Shown here piece after piece: positions 8,810 through 16,737 of a stretch of DNA of 64,000 bases; the first letter of the stretch is position 1; every line of letters begins with the position of its first letter. Under the pieces are notes generated by a model, which saw nothing but the letters and a program-made list of their open reading frames with translations, was not told the DNA's origin and ran no database searches. This DNA comes from an uncultured Bacteroides sp. Its GTDB lineage: Bacteria > Bacillota > Clostridia > Lachnospirales > Lachnospiraceae. The position numbers and the translations under genes were made by a program. The stretch lies in contig CAMECH010000001.1 of assembly GCA_945913015.1 (NCBI GenBank), positions 167,287 to 231,286 of the forward strand. Direction: 5' to 3'.

Positions 8810-10321
8810 ATGTATCCATCATTACAGGAATCCATCGAATTATTCAGGGAGTACAACATCGTCCCTGTATTCTACGAACTGCTTACAGATAACCTCACAC
8901 CGGTGAGAATGTTTGCAATTCTGAAAGAAAATTATGATAACTGTTTCATTCTTGAATCAGTTGATAACTCAAACCAGTGGGGCAGATATTCATTTATAGG
9001 TCTGAACCCTAAAGCTGAAATCCGCATAAAGGATAAAAAGGCAGAATTTATTTATCCTGACAGAACAGCCAAAACCGTTGACGCAGATGACCCGATTCGT
9101 CTCTTCTCCGAACTTATGGAAAAATACAAATCACCTAAATTTATTAATATGCCAAAACTTACGGGTGGTCTGATTGGTTATTTTGGGTATGACATGGCGC
9201 GTTACTATGAAAAAAAGCTTGTAAATGTGCCTTTTGATGACCTTGAAATGCCCGACGCCAATATGTTTGTCTACCATGAAATTGTCGCCTACGACCACCT
9301 TTCCAACAAAGCTGTAATTATCCTTAACCTCGACAAGGAAGAACTTATGGAAGATGCAGGGCGCAAGGGATTAAGCTTTGAGAAAGCTCTGGAGAAAGCC
9401 TACGAAGACCTCGGAATACGCGCTGATAAGCTTGGCAGACTGCTTCATCACTATGTGCCGGAGAATTCACTGCACGCAAGGGCTGATAAAATCAAGGTAA
9501 ATTCAAACTACACCAAAGAAGAGTTCTGCAATATGGTTGAGCAGTGCCGCGAGCATGTACTCTGCGGTGACATAAGTCAGGTTGTTGTCTCACAGCGTTT
9601 TGAAGTCGAGAATCCGCCTGAGCCGTTTGATGTATACAGGCTGCTTCGCTCTACCAATCCTTCACCGTATCTTTACTACTTTGACCACAAGGACTATTGC
9701 ATAGCAGGCGCTTCCCCTGAAATGCTTGTAAGCGTCACAGACGGAAAAGTACTGAACAAGCCGATTGCCGGAACATATCCGAGAGGCATGACTGCCGAGC
9801 AGGATTTGCAGTATGAGAAGGCTCTGCTTAGTGACCCGAAAGAACGCGCAGAGCATACAATGCTCGTAGACCTCGGAAGAAATGACGTGGGTCGCGTCTG
9901 CAAGGCCGGTACAGTTAAGGTAACAGAATTCATGCGTGTTGAAAGATATTCAAAGCTTATGCACCTTGTATCCGATGTAGAGGGAGAACTCAGCGATGAC
10001 AAGACACCTGTGGACGCACTTATGTCGGTTCTTCCTGCCGGAACTCTTTCCGGTGCCCCGAAGGTTAAAGCGATGGAGATAATCGACAGTCTTGAAAATG
10101 TAAAGCGCGGTCTTTACGGTGGAACTGTAGGATATCTTGCATTTAACGGGGACATCGACACCTGCATTGCAATACGAACCGTTCTCTTCAGAAACGGCAA
10201 AGCTTACATTCAGGCGGGCGCAGGCATTGTCTATGACAGCGTTCCCGAAAAAGAATATGAGGAAACCGTAAGAAAAGCCTCTGCCGTGATTAACGCAATT
10301 TCAGGCGCCTCAGAAATTTAA
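8810..10321 (+). CDS. trpE: Anthranilate synthase component I (TrpE)
   Basis: A 503-residue chorismate-binding enzyme; it makes anthranilate from chorismate using ammonia delivered by TrpG. The N-terminal domain has the feedback-site region FILESVDN and the C-terminal domain has PAGTLSGAPKVKAM, GGTVGYLAFNGDIDTCIAIRT and QAGAGIVYDS, all typical of TrpE. The length matches the family. A strong site (GAAAGGAG) lies before the ATG. It is the first gene after the T-box leader and is followed 20 bp later by the trpG-trpD fusion, its partner subunit. Confidence 0.97.
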   Translation: MYPSLQESIELFREYNIVPVFYELLTDNLTPVRMFAILKENYDNCFILESVDNSNQWGRYSFIGLNPKAEIRIKDKKAEFIYPDRTAKTVDADDPIRLFSELMEKYKSPKFINMPKLTGGLIGYFGYDMARYYEKKLVNVPFDDLEMPDANMFVYHEIVAYDHLSNKAVIILNLDKEELMEDAGRKGLSFEKALEKAYEDLGIRADKLGRLLHHYVPENSLHARADKIKVNSNYTKEEFCNMVEQCREHVLCGDISQVVVSQRFEVENPPEPFDVYRLLRSTNPSPYLYYFDHKDYCIAGASPEMLVSVTDGKVLNKPIAGTYPRGMTAEQDLQYEKALLSDPKERAEHTMLVDLGRNDVGRVCKAGTVKVTEFMRVERYSKLMHLVSDVEGELSDDKTPVDALMSVLPAGTLSGAPKVKAMEIIDSLENVKRGLYGGTVGYLAFNGDIDTCIAIRTVLFRNGKAYIQAGAGIVYDSVPEKEYEETVRKASAVINAISGASEI

Positions 10322-10341
10322 CCGAAGAAAGGATTACCGCT

Positions 10342-11982
10342 ATGATATTAATGATTGATAACTATGACAGCTTTACTTATAACGTATACCAGATAATGCA
10401 GGGTCTTTATCCGCATATTAAAGTTGTGCGCAACGACGAAATAACAATTGAGGAAATTGAAAAGCTTGCCCCTGACGCAATTGTAATCTCTCCGGGTCCG
10501 TCATACCCTAAAGAAGCCGGAATCAGCGAAGAAGTTATAAAACATTTTGCAGGAAAGCTTCCTATTCTCGGAATATGTCTCGGACATCAGGCAATCGGAG
10601 AGGTTTTTGGCGGAAGAATCGTAAGAGGTGAAGCTCCGATGCACGGCAAAGCCTCACAGGTCAGACTTGACAACACATGTCCTTTATTTGCCGGACTACC
10701 TGAGAATATTACGGCTGCAAGATACCATTCTCTCATTATTGAAAAGGAAAGTCTTCCTGAATGTCTTAAAATTACTGCCGAGGATGAAAACGGCGTTATT
10801 ATGGCAGTTGCCCACAGGGACTATCCTGTATACGGGGTGCAGTTCCACCCTGAATCTATCCTTTGCGAAATGGGTACCAACATACTTGCCAATTTCTTAA
10901 GCGAATGTGTCGGAATTAAGGATGTGCAGGGTGAAGCACCTTCAATTCCCCAGGAGAAACGTACGGCACTTAAAAAATATATATCACTTGCCGCAGACGG
11001 CAAAAATCTTTCGGAAGATGAAGCCCTTGCCGCAATGAATATCATTATGGGAGATGCAGCAACTCCTGCACAGATTTCCGCATTTCTCATGGCAATGAGA
11101 ATAAAGGGCGAGACAATTGACGAAATCACCGGTTTTGCAAAAGGTATGCGCGGCAAGGCAAATGTCATCACCGGTTTTCGTTCTGCCATCGATATCGTAG
11201 GAACCGGCGGAGACATGGCAGGAACATTTAACATTTCCACCACATCATCATTTGTAATTGCAGCAGCCGGAATTCCTGTTGCAAAACACGGCAACCGTGC
11301 AGCCTCCAGCAAATCCGGTGCCGCTGACTGCCTTGATGCACTCGGTGTAAATATAAAGCTCTCTCCTGAAAATGCAGCAAAATGCCTTAAAAATACTAAT
11401 ATTGCATTCCTGTTTGCTCAGGTTTTCCATGGTGCAATGCGCTTTGTAGCACCTGCAAGAAAAGAAATCGGCGTACGTACTTTCTTCAATATTCTCGGAC
11501 CGCTTACAAATCCTGCGCTTGCGGATTATATTGTTCTCGGCATTTACGATAAATCTCTGATGCCGCTTATGGCCAATGTTCTTATCAAGCTTGGAATTAA
11601 AGGTGCCATGGTTGTCAACGGAAGCGACGGACTTGATGAGATAACAATGACCGGCGTGACGCATGTTGCCGAGGTTCGTGACGGAGCCATCAAAGAATAC
11701 GATATCGACCCGCACGACTACGGTTTTGAATACTGCCGGCCTGAGGATTTGCAGGGCGGTTCTCCTCAGGAAAATGCACAGATTACTCTGGATATTTTAA
11801 GCGGAAAGGAACGCGGTGCAAAAAGAAATACTGTTCTTCTTAATGCAGGATGTGCAATATACTGTTCAGGCAATGCCAAAGACATTAAGGAGGGTGTTGC
11901 AATTGCCACTGAAATGATTGACAGCGGCAAAGCTCTTGCAAAACTTAACGAAATGAAAGATTTTACAAATTCCGTACAATAA
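10342..11982 (+). CDS. trpGD: Fused anthranilate synthase component II / anthranilate phosphoribosyltransferase (TrpGD)
   Basis: A 546-residue fusion. Residues 1-190 are a class-I glutamine amidotransferase with the nucleophile in GICLGHQAIG and the partner histidine and glutamate in QFHPES. From about residue 205 the protein is TrpD, with GTGGDMAGTFNIST for phosphoribosyl pyrophosphate binding, KHGNRAASSKSGAADCLDALG, and GPLTNPA. The first half supplies ammonia to TrpE and the second half attaches phosphoribose to anthranilate. TrpG-TrpD fusions are known in several bacterial groups including enterics and clostridia. AAAGGA lies eight bases before the ATG. The linker (around GIKDVQGEAPSIPQ) is short and there is no sign of a frameshift. 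Confidence 0.96.
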   Translation: MILMIDNYDSFTYNVYQIMQGLYPHIKVVRNDEITIEEIEKLAPDAIVISPGPSYPKEAGISEEVIKHFAGKLPILGICLGHQAIGEVFGGRIVRGEAPMHGKASQVRLDNTCPLFAGLPENITAARYHSLIIEKESLPECLKITAEDENGVIMAVAHRDYPVYGVQFHPESILCEMGTNILANFLSECVGIKDVQGEAPSIPQEKRTALKKYISLAADGKNLSEDEALAAMNIIMGDAATPAQISAFLMAMRIKGETIDEITGFAKGMRGKANVITGFRSAIDIVGTGGDMAGTFNISTTSSFVIAAAGIPVAKHGNRAASSKSGAADCLDALGVNIKLSPENAAKCLKNTNIAFLFAQVFHGAMRFVAPARKEIGVRTFFNILGPLTNPALADYIVLGIYDKSLMPLMANVLIKLGIKGAMVVNGSDGLDEITMTGVTHVAEVRDGAIKEYDIDPHDYGFEYCRPEDLQGGSPQENAQITLDILSGKERGAKRNTVLLNAGCAIYCSGNAKDIKEGVAIATEMIDSGKALAKLNEMKDFTNSVQ

Positions 11983-12036
11983 AACTTCTGAATAAATATC
12001 TGCAGCCATCAATGAGTCTGCGGAATGGAGGAATTT

Positions 12037-12831
12037 ATGAATGACATGTTTCTTACTGACATAATAGCAGAACGAAAGCTCCAGCTTGCACGCGAGAAAG
12101 CGCTTGTGCCGGCAGACGAAATGATTACCCGTGCCATTAACAGCACCCGTAAGATAATCAGTTTTAAGAATGCTCTTTCAAAAAAGGGTTTATCTGTAAT
12201 TGCCGAAGTTAAAAAAGCCTCGCCGTCAAAAGGACTTATACAGCCCGACTTTGACCCGTGCCGGATTGCGAAAGAATACGAAAAAGCCGGAGCCGCTGCC
12301 ATATCCTGTCTTACCGAAGAGCACTATTTTCAGGGTTCATCCGGGTACCTTAAGGACATACGTGGCTGCGTTAATCTGCCTGTTCTCCGAAAGGATTTTA
12401 TAATTGACGAATATCAGATATATGAGGCAAGAGCCATTGGTGCGGATGCTGTTCTTCTTATTGCGGCAATACTTGAGGATAATGAATTAATCAGTTATAA
12501 TAGATTGGCACATTCTCTTGGACTTGATGTTCTTGCAGAAGCACATAACGAAGAGGAGGTTACACGGCTGGTAAATGCCGGTTTTGATATTATCGGTATT
12601 AACAACCGTAACTTAAAAACATTTGAGGTTACGCTTGAGACCACCGGACGTCTCTCTGCACTTATTCCTGATAAAACATTAGTGGTCTGTGAAAGCGGCA
12701 TTAAGAATAACGCCGATATGCATTATGCCAAAGAATGTAATGCCGATGCGGTGTTAGTCGGTGAAACGCTTATGCGGAGCGGAGCCGAAGGAATTTGTGA
12801 CTGCATGAAGTCACTGAGGGCAGGCCTGTGA
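12037..12831 (+). CDS. trpC: Indole-3-glycerol phosphate synthase (TrpC)
   Basis: A 264-residue TIM-barrel enzyme that closes the indole ring. Conserved motifs are VIAEVKKASPSKG (catalytic lysine), LRKDFIIDEYQI, GINNRNLKTFEV and VCESGI. The ATG at 12037 is preceded at five bases by GGAGG. An earlier in-frame ATG at 12025 overlaps that ribosome site and is unlikely to be the main start. The gene overlaps trpF by four bases (GTGA), which implies translational coupling. Confidence 0.96.
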   Translation: MNDMFLTDIIAERKLQLAREKALVPADEMITRAINSTRKIISFKNALSKKGLSVIAEVKKASPSKGLIQPDFDPCRIAKEYEKAGAAAISCLTEEHYFQGSSGYLKDIRGCVNLPVLRKDFIIDEYQIYEARAIGADAVLLIAAILEDNELISYNRLAHSLGLDVLAEAHNEEEVTRLVNAGFDIIGINNRNLKTFEVTLETTGRLSALIPDKTLVVCESGIKNNADMHYAKECNADAVLVGETLMRSGAEGICDCMKSLRAGL

Positions 12832-13457
12832 TTAAACTGTGCGGGATGACCCGCATGCAGGATATTGAATATGTCAACGAATTTAAGCCTGATTACATGG
12901 GTATGATTCTGTCACCGGGCTTTAAACGAAGCATCACAAAAGAGCTTGCCATACAGCTTGCGTCAAAGCTTGACTGCACAATCAAAAAAGTTGGTGTGTT
13001 TGTTGATGAACAGCCCGAAAACGTTTTTTTAATTGCAAATGCTGTCGGCCTTGATGTTATCCAGCTTCACGGCAGTGAAAACGCCGGCTGCATAAGCCGT
13101 ATAAAGCAGCTTGGTATTCCTGTCTGGAAGGCTGTGCGCGTCCGTTCTGCCGATGACATTAAAGAAGCGGTAAATCTTGGTTGTGACTCTATTCTTCTTG
13201 ACAGCTATGTAAAAGGCATAGCCGGAGGAACCGGCAAAACTGCAGACTGGAATCTGATAAGAAATACGCAGATTGATGTTCCGTTTTTTCTCGCCGGAGG
13301 CATCAATGCCGCAAATATTGAAGAGGCACTTACAATATCGCCTCATATTGATATTTCCGGCGGAATTGAAACAGACGGTTTCAAGGACAGGAATAAAATC
13401 AAAGAGATAATGAACATTTACAGGAAAGAAAATAGCGCAAAACAGGCGCAGAAATGA
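12828..13457 (+). CDS. trpF: Phosphoribosylanthranilate isomerase (TrpF)
   Basis: A 209-residue TIM-barrel isomerase that converts phosphoribosylanthranilate to the 1-deoxyribulose form used by TrpC. Visible motifs are IKLCGMTR (the catalytic cysteine), [28 protein letters not shown] (catalytic aspartate), [10 protein letters not shown] and [13 protein letters not shown]. The start codon is GTG, overlapping the trpC stop; its end overlaps or abuts trpB. The isomerase acts before TrpC although it is encoded after it. Confidence 0.95.
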   Translation: MIKLCGMTRMQDIEYVNEFKPDYMGMILSPGFKRSITKELAIQLASKLDCTIKKVGVFVDEQPENVFLIANAVGLDVIQLHGSENAGCISRIKQLGIPVWKAVRVRSADDIKEAVNLGCDSILLDSYVKGIAGGTGKTADWNLIRNTQIDVPFFLAGGINAANIEEALTISPHIDISGGIETDGFKDRNKIKEIMNIYRKENSAKQAQK

Positions 13458-13465
13458 GGATTACA

Positions 13466-14656
13466 ATGAACAAAACCGGAAGATTTGGTGATTTCGGAGG
13501 GCAGTATGTTCCCGAAACAGTAATGAATGCTGTATCTGAACTTGAAGATGCTTACAACAGATACAAGGATGACCCTGATTTTATCAGAGAACTCAATGAG
13601 CTTTACCACAACTATGCAAACCGTCCTTCATTACTGTATTTTGCTGAGAAAATGACTAATGACCTCGGCGGTGCAAAAATTTATATTAAGCGTGAGGATT
13701 TGAACCATACAGGCTCACATAAAATTAATAACGTGCTCGGTCAGATTCTTCTTGCAAAAAGGATGGGCAAGAAGAGAATTATCGCTGAAACAGGTGCCGG
13801 ACAGCATGGCGTTGCAACTGCCACTGTATGTGCGCTGTTTGGTCTTGAATGCTGTGTATACATGGGAATTGAAGATACAAAGCGCCAGTCTCTCAATGTT
13901 TACAGAATGGAACTTCTCGGTGCAAAGGTTGTTCCTGTCGACAGCGGTACCGGAACGCTTAAGGATGCCATTAACGAGGCGATGCGTGACTGGTGTACCA
14001 ATATTGAGACTACATTTTACTGTATAGGCTCTGTAATGGGACCTCACCCATATCCTCAGATGGTACGCGACTTCCAGAAGGTCATAAGCGCCGAAATACG
14101 CACACAGATTATGGAGAAGGAAGGACGTCTTCCCGACTGCGTTGTTGCATGCGTAGGCGGTGGCTCTAACGCTATGGGCGCATTTTATAATTTTATTCCT
14201 GATGAATCTGTACGTCTTGTCGGAGCGGAAGCCGCAGGACGCGGTGCTGACACTCCTATGAATGCAGCGACACTCACCAACGGAAGCACAGGCATTTTCC
14301 ACGGAATGAAATCCATTTTCCTTCAGGACAATTACGGCCAGATTGCTCCTGTTTATTCAATATCAGCGGGGCTTGATTATCCCGGCATAGGGCCTGAGCA
14401 TGCAAATCTCTGGAAAACAGGAAGAGCCGATTATATGGCTGTAACTGATGAGGAGGCTGTATGTGCATTTGAGTATCTGTCAAGAGTTGAGGGAATTATA
14501 CCTGCAATTGAATCAGCTCATGCGGTTGCCGCTGCACTTAAGATTGCACCTGCGATGAGCCGTGACCAGATTATGGTCATAAACCTTTCAGGACGCGGTG
14601 ATAAGGATGTTTACTCAATTGCACGCTACCGCGGACACGACATTGAGAACTCATAA
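13466..14656 (+). CDS. trpB: Tryptophan synthase beta chain (TrpB)
   Basis: A 396-residue PLP enzyme that joins indole and serine to give tryptophan. It has the N-terminal [14 protein letters not shown], the PLP-lysine segment [13 protein letters not shown], the [12 protein letters not shown] loop, and the phosphate-binding GGGSNAMG. The TrpB1 type fits, since trpA is the next gene. An ATG at 13454 overlaps the trpF stop in frame, but the ATG at 13466 has GAGGA six bases upstream and gives the usual family N-terminus, so I prefer it. Confidence 0.96.
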   Translation: MNKTGRFGDFGGQYVPETVMNAVSELEDAYNRYKDDPDFIRELNELYHNYANRPSLLYFAEKMTNDLGGAKIYIKREDLNHTGSHKINNVLGQILLAKRMGKKRIIAETGAGQHGVATATVCALFGLECCVYMGIEDTKRQSLNVYRMELLGAKVVPVDSGTGTLKDAINEAMRDWCTNIETTFYCIGSVMGPHPYPQMVRDFQKVISAEIRTQIMEKEGRLPDCVVACVGGGSNAMGAFYNFIPDESVRLVGAEAAGRGADTPMNAATLTNGSTGIFHGMKSIFLQDNYGQIAPVYSISAGLDYPGIGPEHANLWKTGRADYMAVTDEEAVCAFEYLSRVEGIIPAIESAHAVAAALKIAPAMSRDQIMVINLSGRGDKDVYSIARYRGHDIENS

Positions 14657-14696
14657 AGCATTTAATATATAGCAGTAAATGGAGGAAAATACATAT

Positions 14697-15479
14697 ATGA
14701 ACCGTATAGACAAATGTTTTGCCGAGCTTTCGGCAAACGGCAGAAAGGCCCTGATTACATTTATTACAGCAGGTGACCCTGACCTTGAAACTACCGAAAA
14801 AACTGTTCTTGAGATGTTTGACAGCGGCGCTGACATAATCGAGCTTGGCGTTCCGTTTTCCGACCCTATTGCAGAGGGCGTGACAATCCAGAAATCATCT
14901 CTCCGCTCATTAAAGAACGGCACAACGCTCGACCACATTTTTACAACAGTTGAAAATATCAGAAAAAAGACTGACAAACCGCTTCTTTTGATGATGTACC
15001 TTAATACAATCTTTGTATATGGCACAGATAAATTTTTCTCAATCTGCAAAGATAAAGGAATTGACGGAGTAATTGTTCCTGACATGCCGTATGAGGAGCG
15101 CGACGAGCTTCTCCCATATGCCACGAAATACGGAATCCACACGATTAATCTTGTATCGCCTGCGTCCCATGAGCGTATCAGAAAGATTGCGGCAGACTCA
15201 AAGGGCTTTCTTTACTGTGTATCCTCCAATGGTGTCACAGGCGTGCGTTCAAATTTTGATACGGATTTTAATGAATTTTTCAGCCTTATTAAAGAAAATG
15301 CTTCCTGCCCATGCTGCGTAGGCTTTGGTATATCCTCTCCTGAGCAGGCAAAGCAGATGTCTTCCTACTGCGACGGCGTTATCGTGGGAAGTGCGATTGT
15401 CAAAATTATGGAGTCAGAAGGTGCAGGCTGCGTAAAGCATGTCGGAGAATTCACGAAATCAATCGCAGATGCGATATAA
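14697..15479 (+). CDS. trpA: Tryptophan synthase alpha chain (TrpA)
   Basis: A 260-residue TIM-barrel enzyme that releases indole from indole-glycerol phosphate and channels it to TrpB. Motifs are LITFITAGDPD, IIELGVPFSDPIAEG (catalytic Glu and Asp), VIVPDMPYEE, SNGVTGVRS and GFGISSPEQ. GGAGG lies 11 bases before the ATG at 14697; an in-frame ATG at 14679 overlaps it and is less likely. It is the last gene of the operon and is followed 11 bases later by a terminator hairpin. Confidence 0.96.
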   Translation: MNRIDKCFAELSANGRKALITFITAGDPDLETTEKTVLEMFDSGADIIELGVPFSDPIAEGVTIQKSSLRSLKNGTTLDHIFTTVENIRKKTDKPLLLMMYLNTIFVYGTDKFFSICKDKGIDGVIVPDMPYEERDELLPYATKYGIHTINLVSPASHERIRKIAADSKGFLYCVSSNGVTGVRSNFDTDFNEFFSLIKENASCPCCVGFGISSPEQAKQMSSYCDGVIVGSAIVKIMESEGAGCVKHVGEFTKSIADAI

Positions 15480-15490
15480 CACAGACTACC

Positions 15491-15538
15491 AAATAATAGT
15501 CAGGCATGGATGTATATCCCCGCTTGGCTATTATTTTT
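15491..15538. terminator. Bidirectional terminator between trpA and fic
   Basis: AAATAATAG (from 15491) pairs with CTATTATTT further on, with A-runs on one side and T-runs on the other, so it can stop transcription from both trpA and the convergent fic gene. The fic stop codon (15531-15533) lies inside the stem. Confidence 0.7.
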
Positions 15539-16637
15539 CCGACAACAATTTCAAAATATCCTTTTCATTACTCTTTGCAAAATCACTAAGCCTGTATGAA
15601 CGTATCCTCTCTTTTACTATAACCGGAACAAGAAAACCATTGGTTGCAAGAGCGGCACATCTGTTAATGATCGTTTTATTGGTAACTCCAAGCATCTTAC
15701 TTACATCTATCGGAGTAAATTCAATTAAATGCTTTTCTAACAAATATGCCAGAAATTGTTTTTCTTTAGCCGTTAAGTATGACAGCCCTGCATATAAATC
15801 TTCTCTGCCTGTTTCTTTGGAAATTTCATAAACCTTAGAAGAATATAGCTCTACCATACGCAAAAAATAATCAATCCAGATTTCGGGATGCGGAGGATTA
15901 TCCCGCCCCGAATAATATAACGCCGGAAGTCCCATTTGGAGCGATTTATAGTATTCTTCCGCATCATATGCAAAATATTCTTCCAATGAGCCAATCCCTT
16001 TAAATCCATATCCTCTCTGATTCAGTATATATCCTGACATCAGTCTGGCAGTCCTTCCGTTACCATCCTCAAACGGATGTATTGTTACAAGCTGGTAATG
16101 AACAACTGCTGCCACAATAAGAGGATGGTCATCTGTCGTATTTACATAATTAACTAATTCATCCAGAAGTTCAGGTATCTCTGAATAATCAGGCGGTATA
16201 TAATCTGCATTTCCATTCTCAGAATCATATACGGCAAAAAGAAAACCCGGAGGCATGGGACCTCTCAGTCCAATCTTTTCCTTAGATGCCCCTTTTTCCA
16301 CCAATGCCTGAACTTCCATAATAAGGTCTTTAGAAAACAGGTTATTGGATTTTAATTTCTTTTCTAACAAATTAAGCGCCAGAAAATAGTTCCTTACTTC
16401 CTGTTCCGGTTTCAGAAAATGTTTATGCGCATCGCTTTCTATTACTGCATCTGCCTGCTTCTCAGTAAGAGGATTTCCCTCAATTTTATTTGATGCATAT
16501 GAGCTTTTCTTTTTTGAATTTTTCCTTAATCTATTTGCAGTAACCGGTGGTATTTCAATTGTATTTAACGAAAAACGATTTTGGTCTATGGCTGATATTC
16601 TCTTTAAAATATCATTTGTCAATGTTACATTAATCAT
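15531..16637 (-). CDS. Fic-family protein, self-inhibited type, with C-terminal winged helix
   Basis: A 368-residue Fic protein. The Fic core motif is intact: HPFEDGNGRTAR, preceded by the ATP-flap region. These enzymes transfer AMP (or another nucleotide group) onto protein hydroxyls. An N-terminal inhibitory helix is visible as SNKIEGN, matching the (S/T)xxxE(G/N) motif of autoinhibited Fic proteins. The last 70 or so residues (VSKMLGVTNKTIINRC) look like a winged helix, so it may bind DNA and control its own promoter. GGGAGG eight bases upstream sets the start. Four phased repeats lie just upstream of its promoter. No antitoxin gene is adjacent. Confidence 0.88.
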   Translation of the reverse strand: MINVTLTNDILKRISAIDQNRFSLNTIEIPPVTANRLRKNSKKKSSYASNKIEGNPLTEKQADAVIESDAHKHFLKPEQEVRNYFLALNLLEKKLKSNNLFSKDLIMEVQALVEKGASKEKIGLRGPMPPGFLFAVYDSENGNADYIPPDYSEIPELLDELVNYVNTTDDHPLIVAAVVHYQLVTIHPFEDGNGRTARLMSGYILNQRGYGFKGIGSLEEYFAYDAEEYYKSLQMGLPALYYSGRDNPPHPEIWIDYFLRMVELYSSKVYEISKETGREDLYAGLSYLTAKEKQFLAYLLEKHLIEFTPIDVSKMLGVTNKTIINRCAALATNGFLVPVIVKERIRSYRLSDFAKSNEKDILKLLSEK

Positions 16638-16662
16638 TTTCCATACCTCCCATACTACAAAC

Positions 16663-16691
16663 AGTATATCTCACAGTCGTAAAAATTTCCA
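16663..16691 (-). promoter_or_regulatory. Putative promoter of the fic gene
   Basis: On the minus strand TGGAAA and TATACT are separated by 17 bases, with the -10 at 16663-16668. The -35 matches consensus at four of six bases, consistent with a promoter needing help from the repeat array directly upstream. Confidence 0.45.
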
Positions 16692-16732
16692 CTATTTTTA
16701 CACTATTTTTTCACTATTTTTCACTATTTTTT
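16690..16732. repeat. Four phased 10-11 bp direct repeats (CACTATTTTT) upstream of fic
   Basis: CACTATTTTT starts at 16690, 16701, 16712 and 16722, giving spacings of 11, 11 and 10 bases. On the fic strand this reads as A-tracts in phase with the DNA helix, just upstream of the proposed -35. Such an array can be bent DNA or a set of operator half-sites. Confidence 0.85.
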
Positions 16733-16737
16733 GACTC

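Noticed and set aside
15531-16637. Fic toxin with antitoxin pair
   Set aside because: No small antitoxin gene is adjacent; the inhibitory helix is built into the protein itself.
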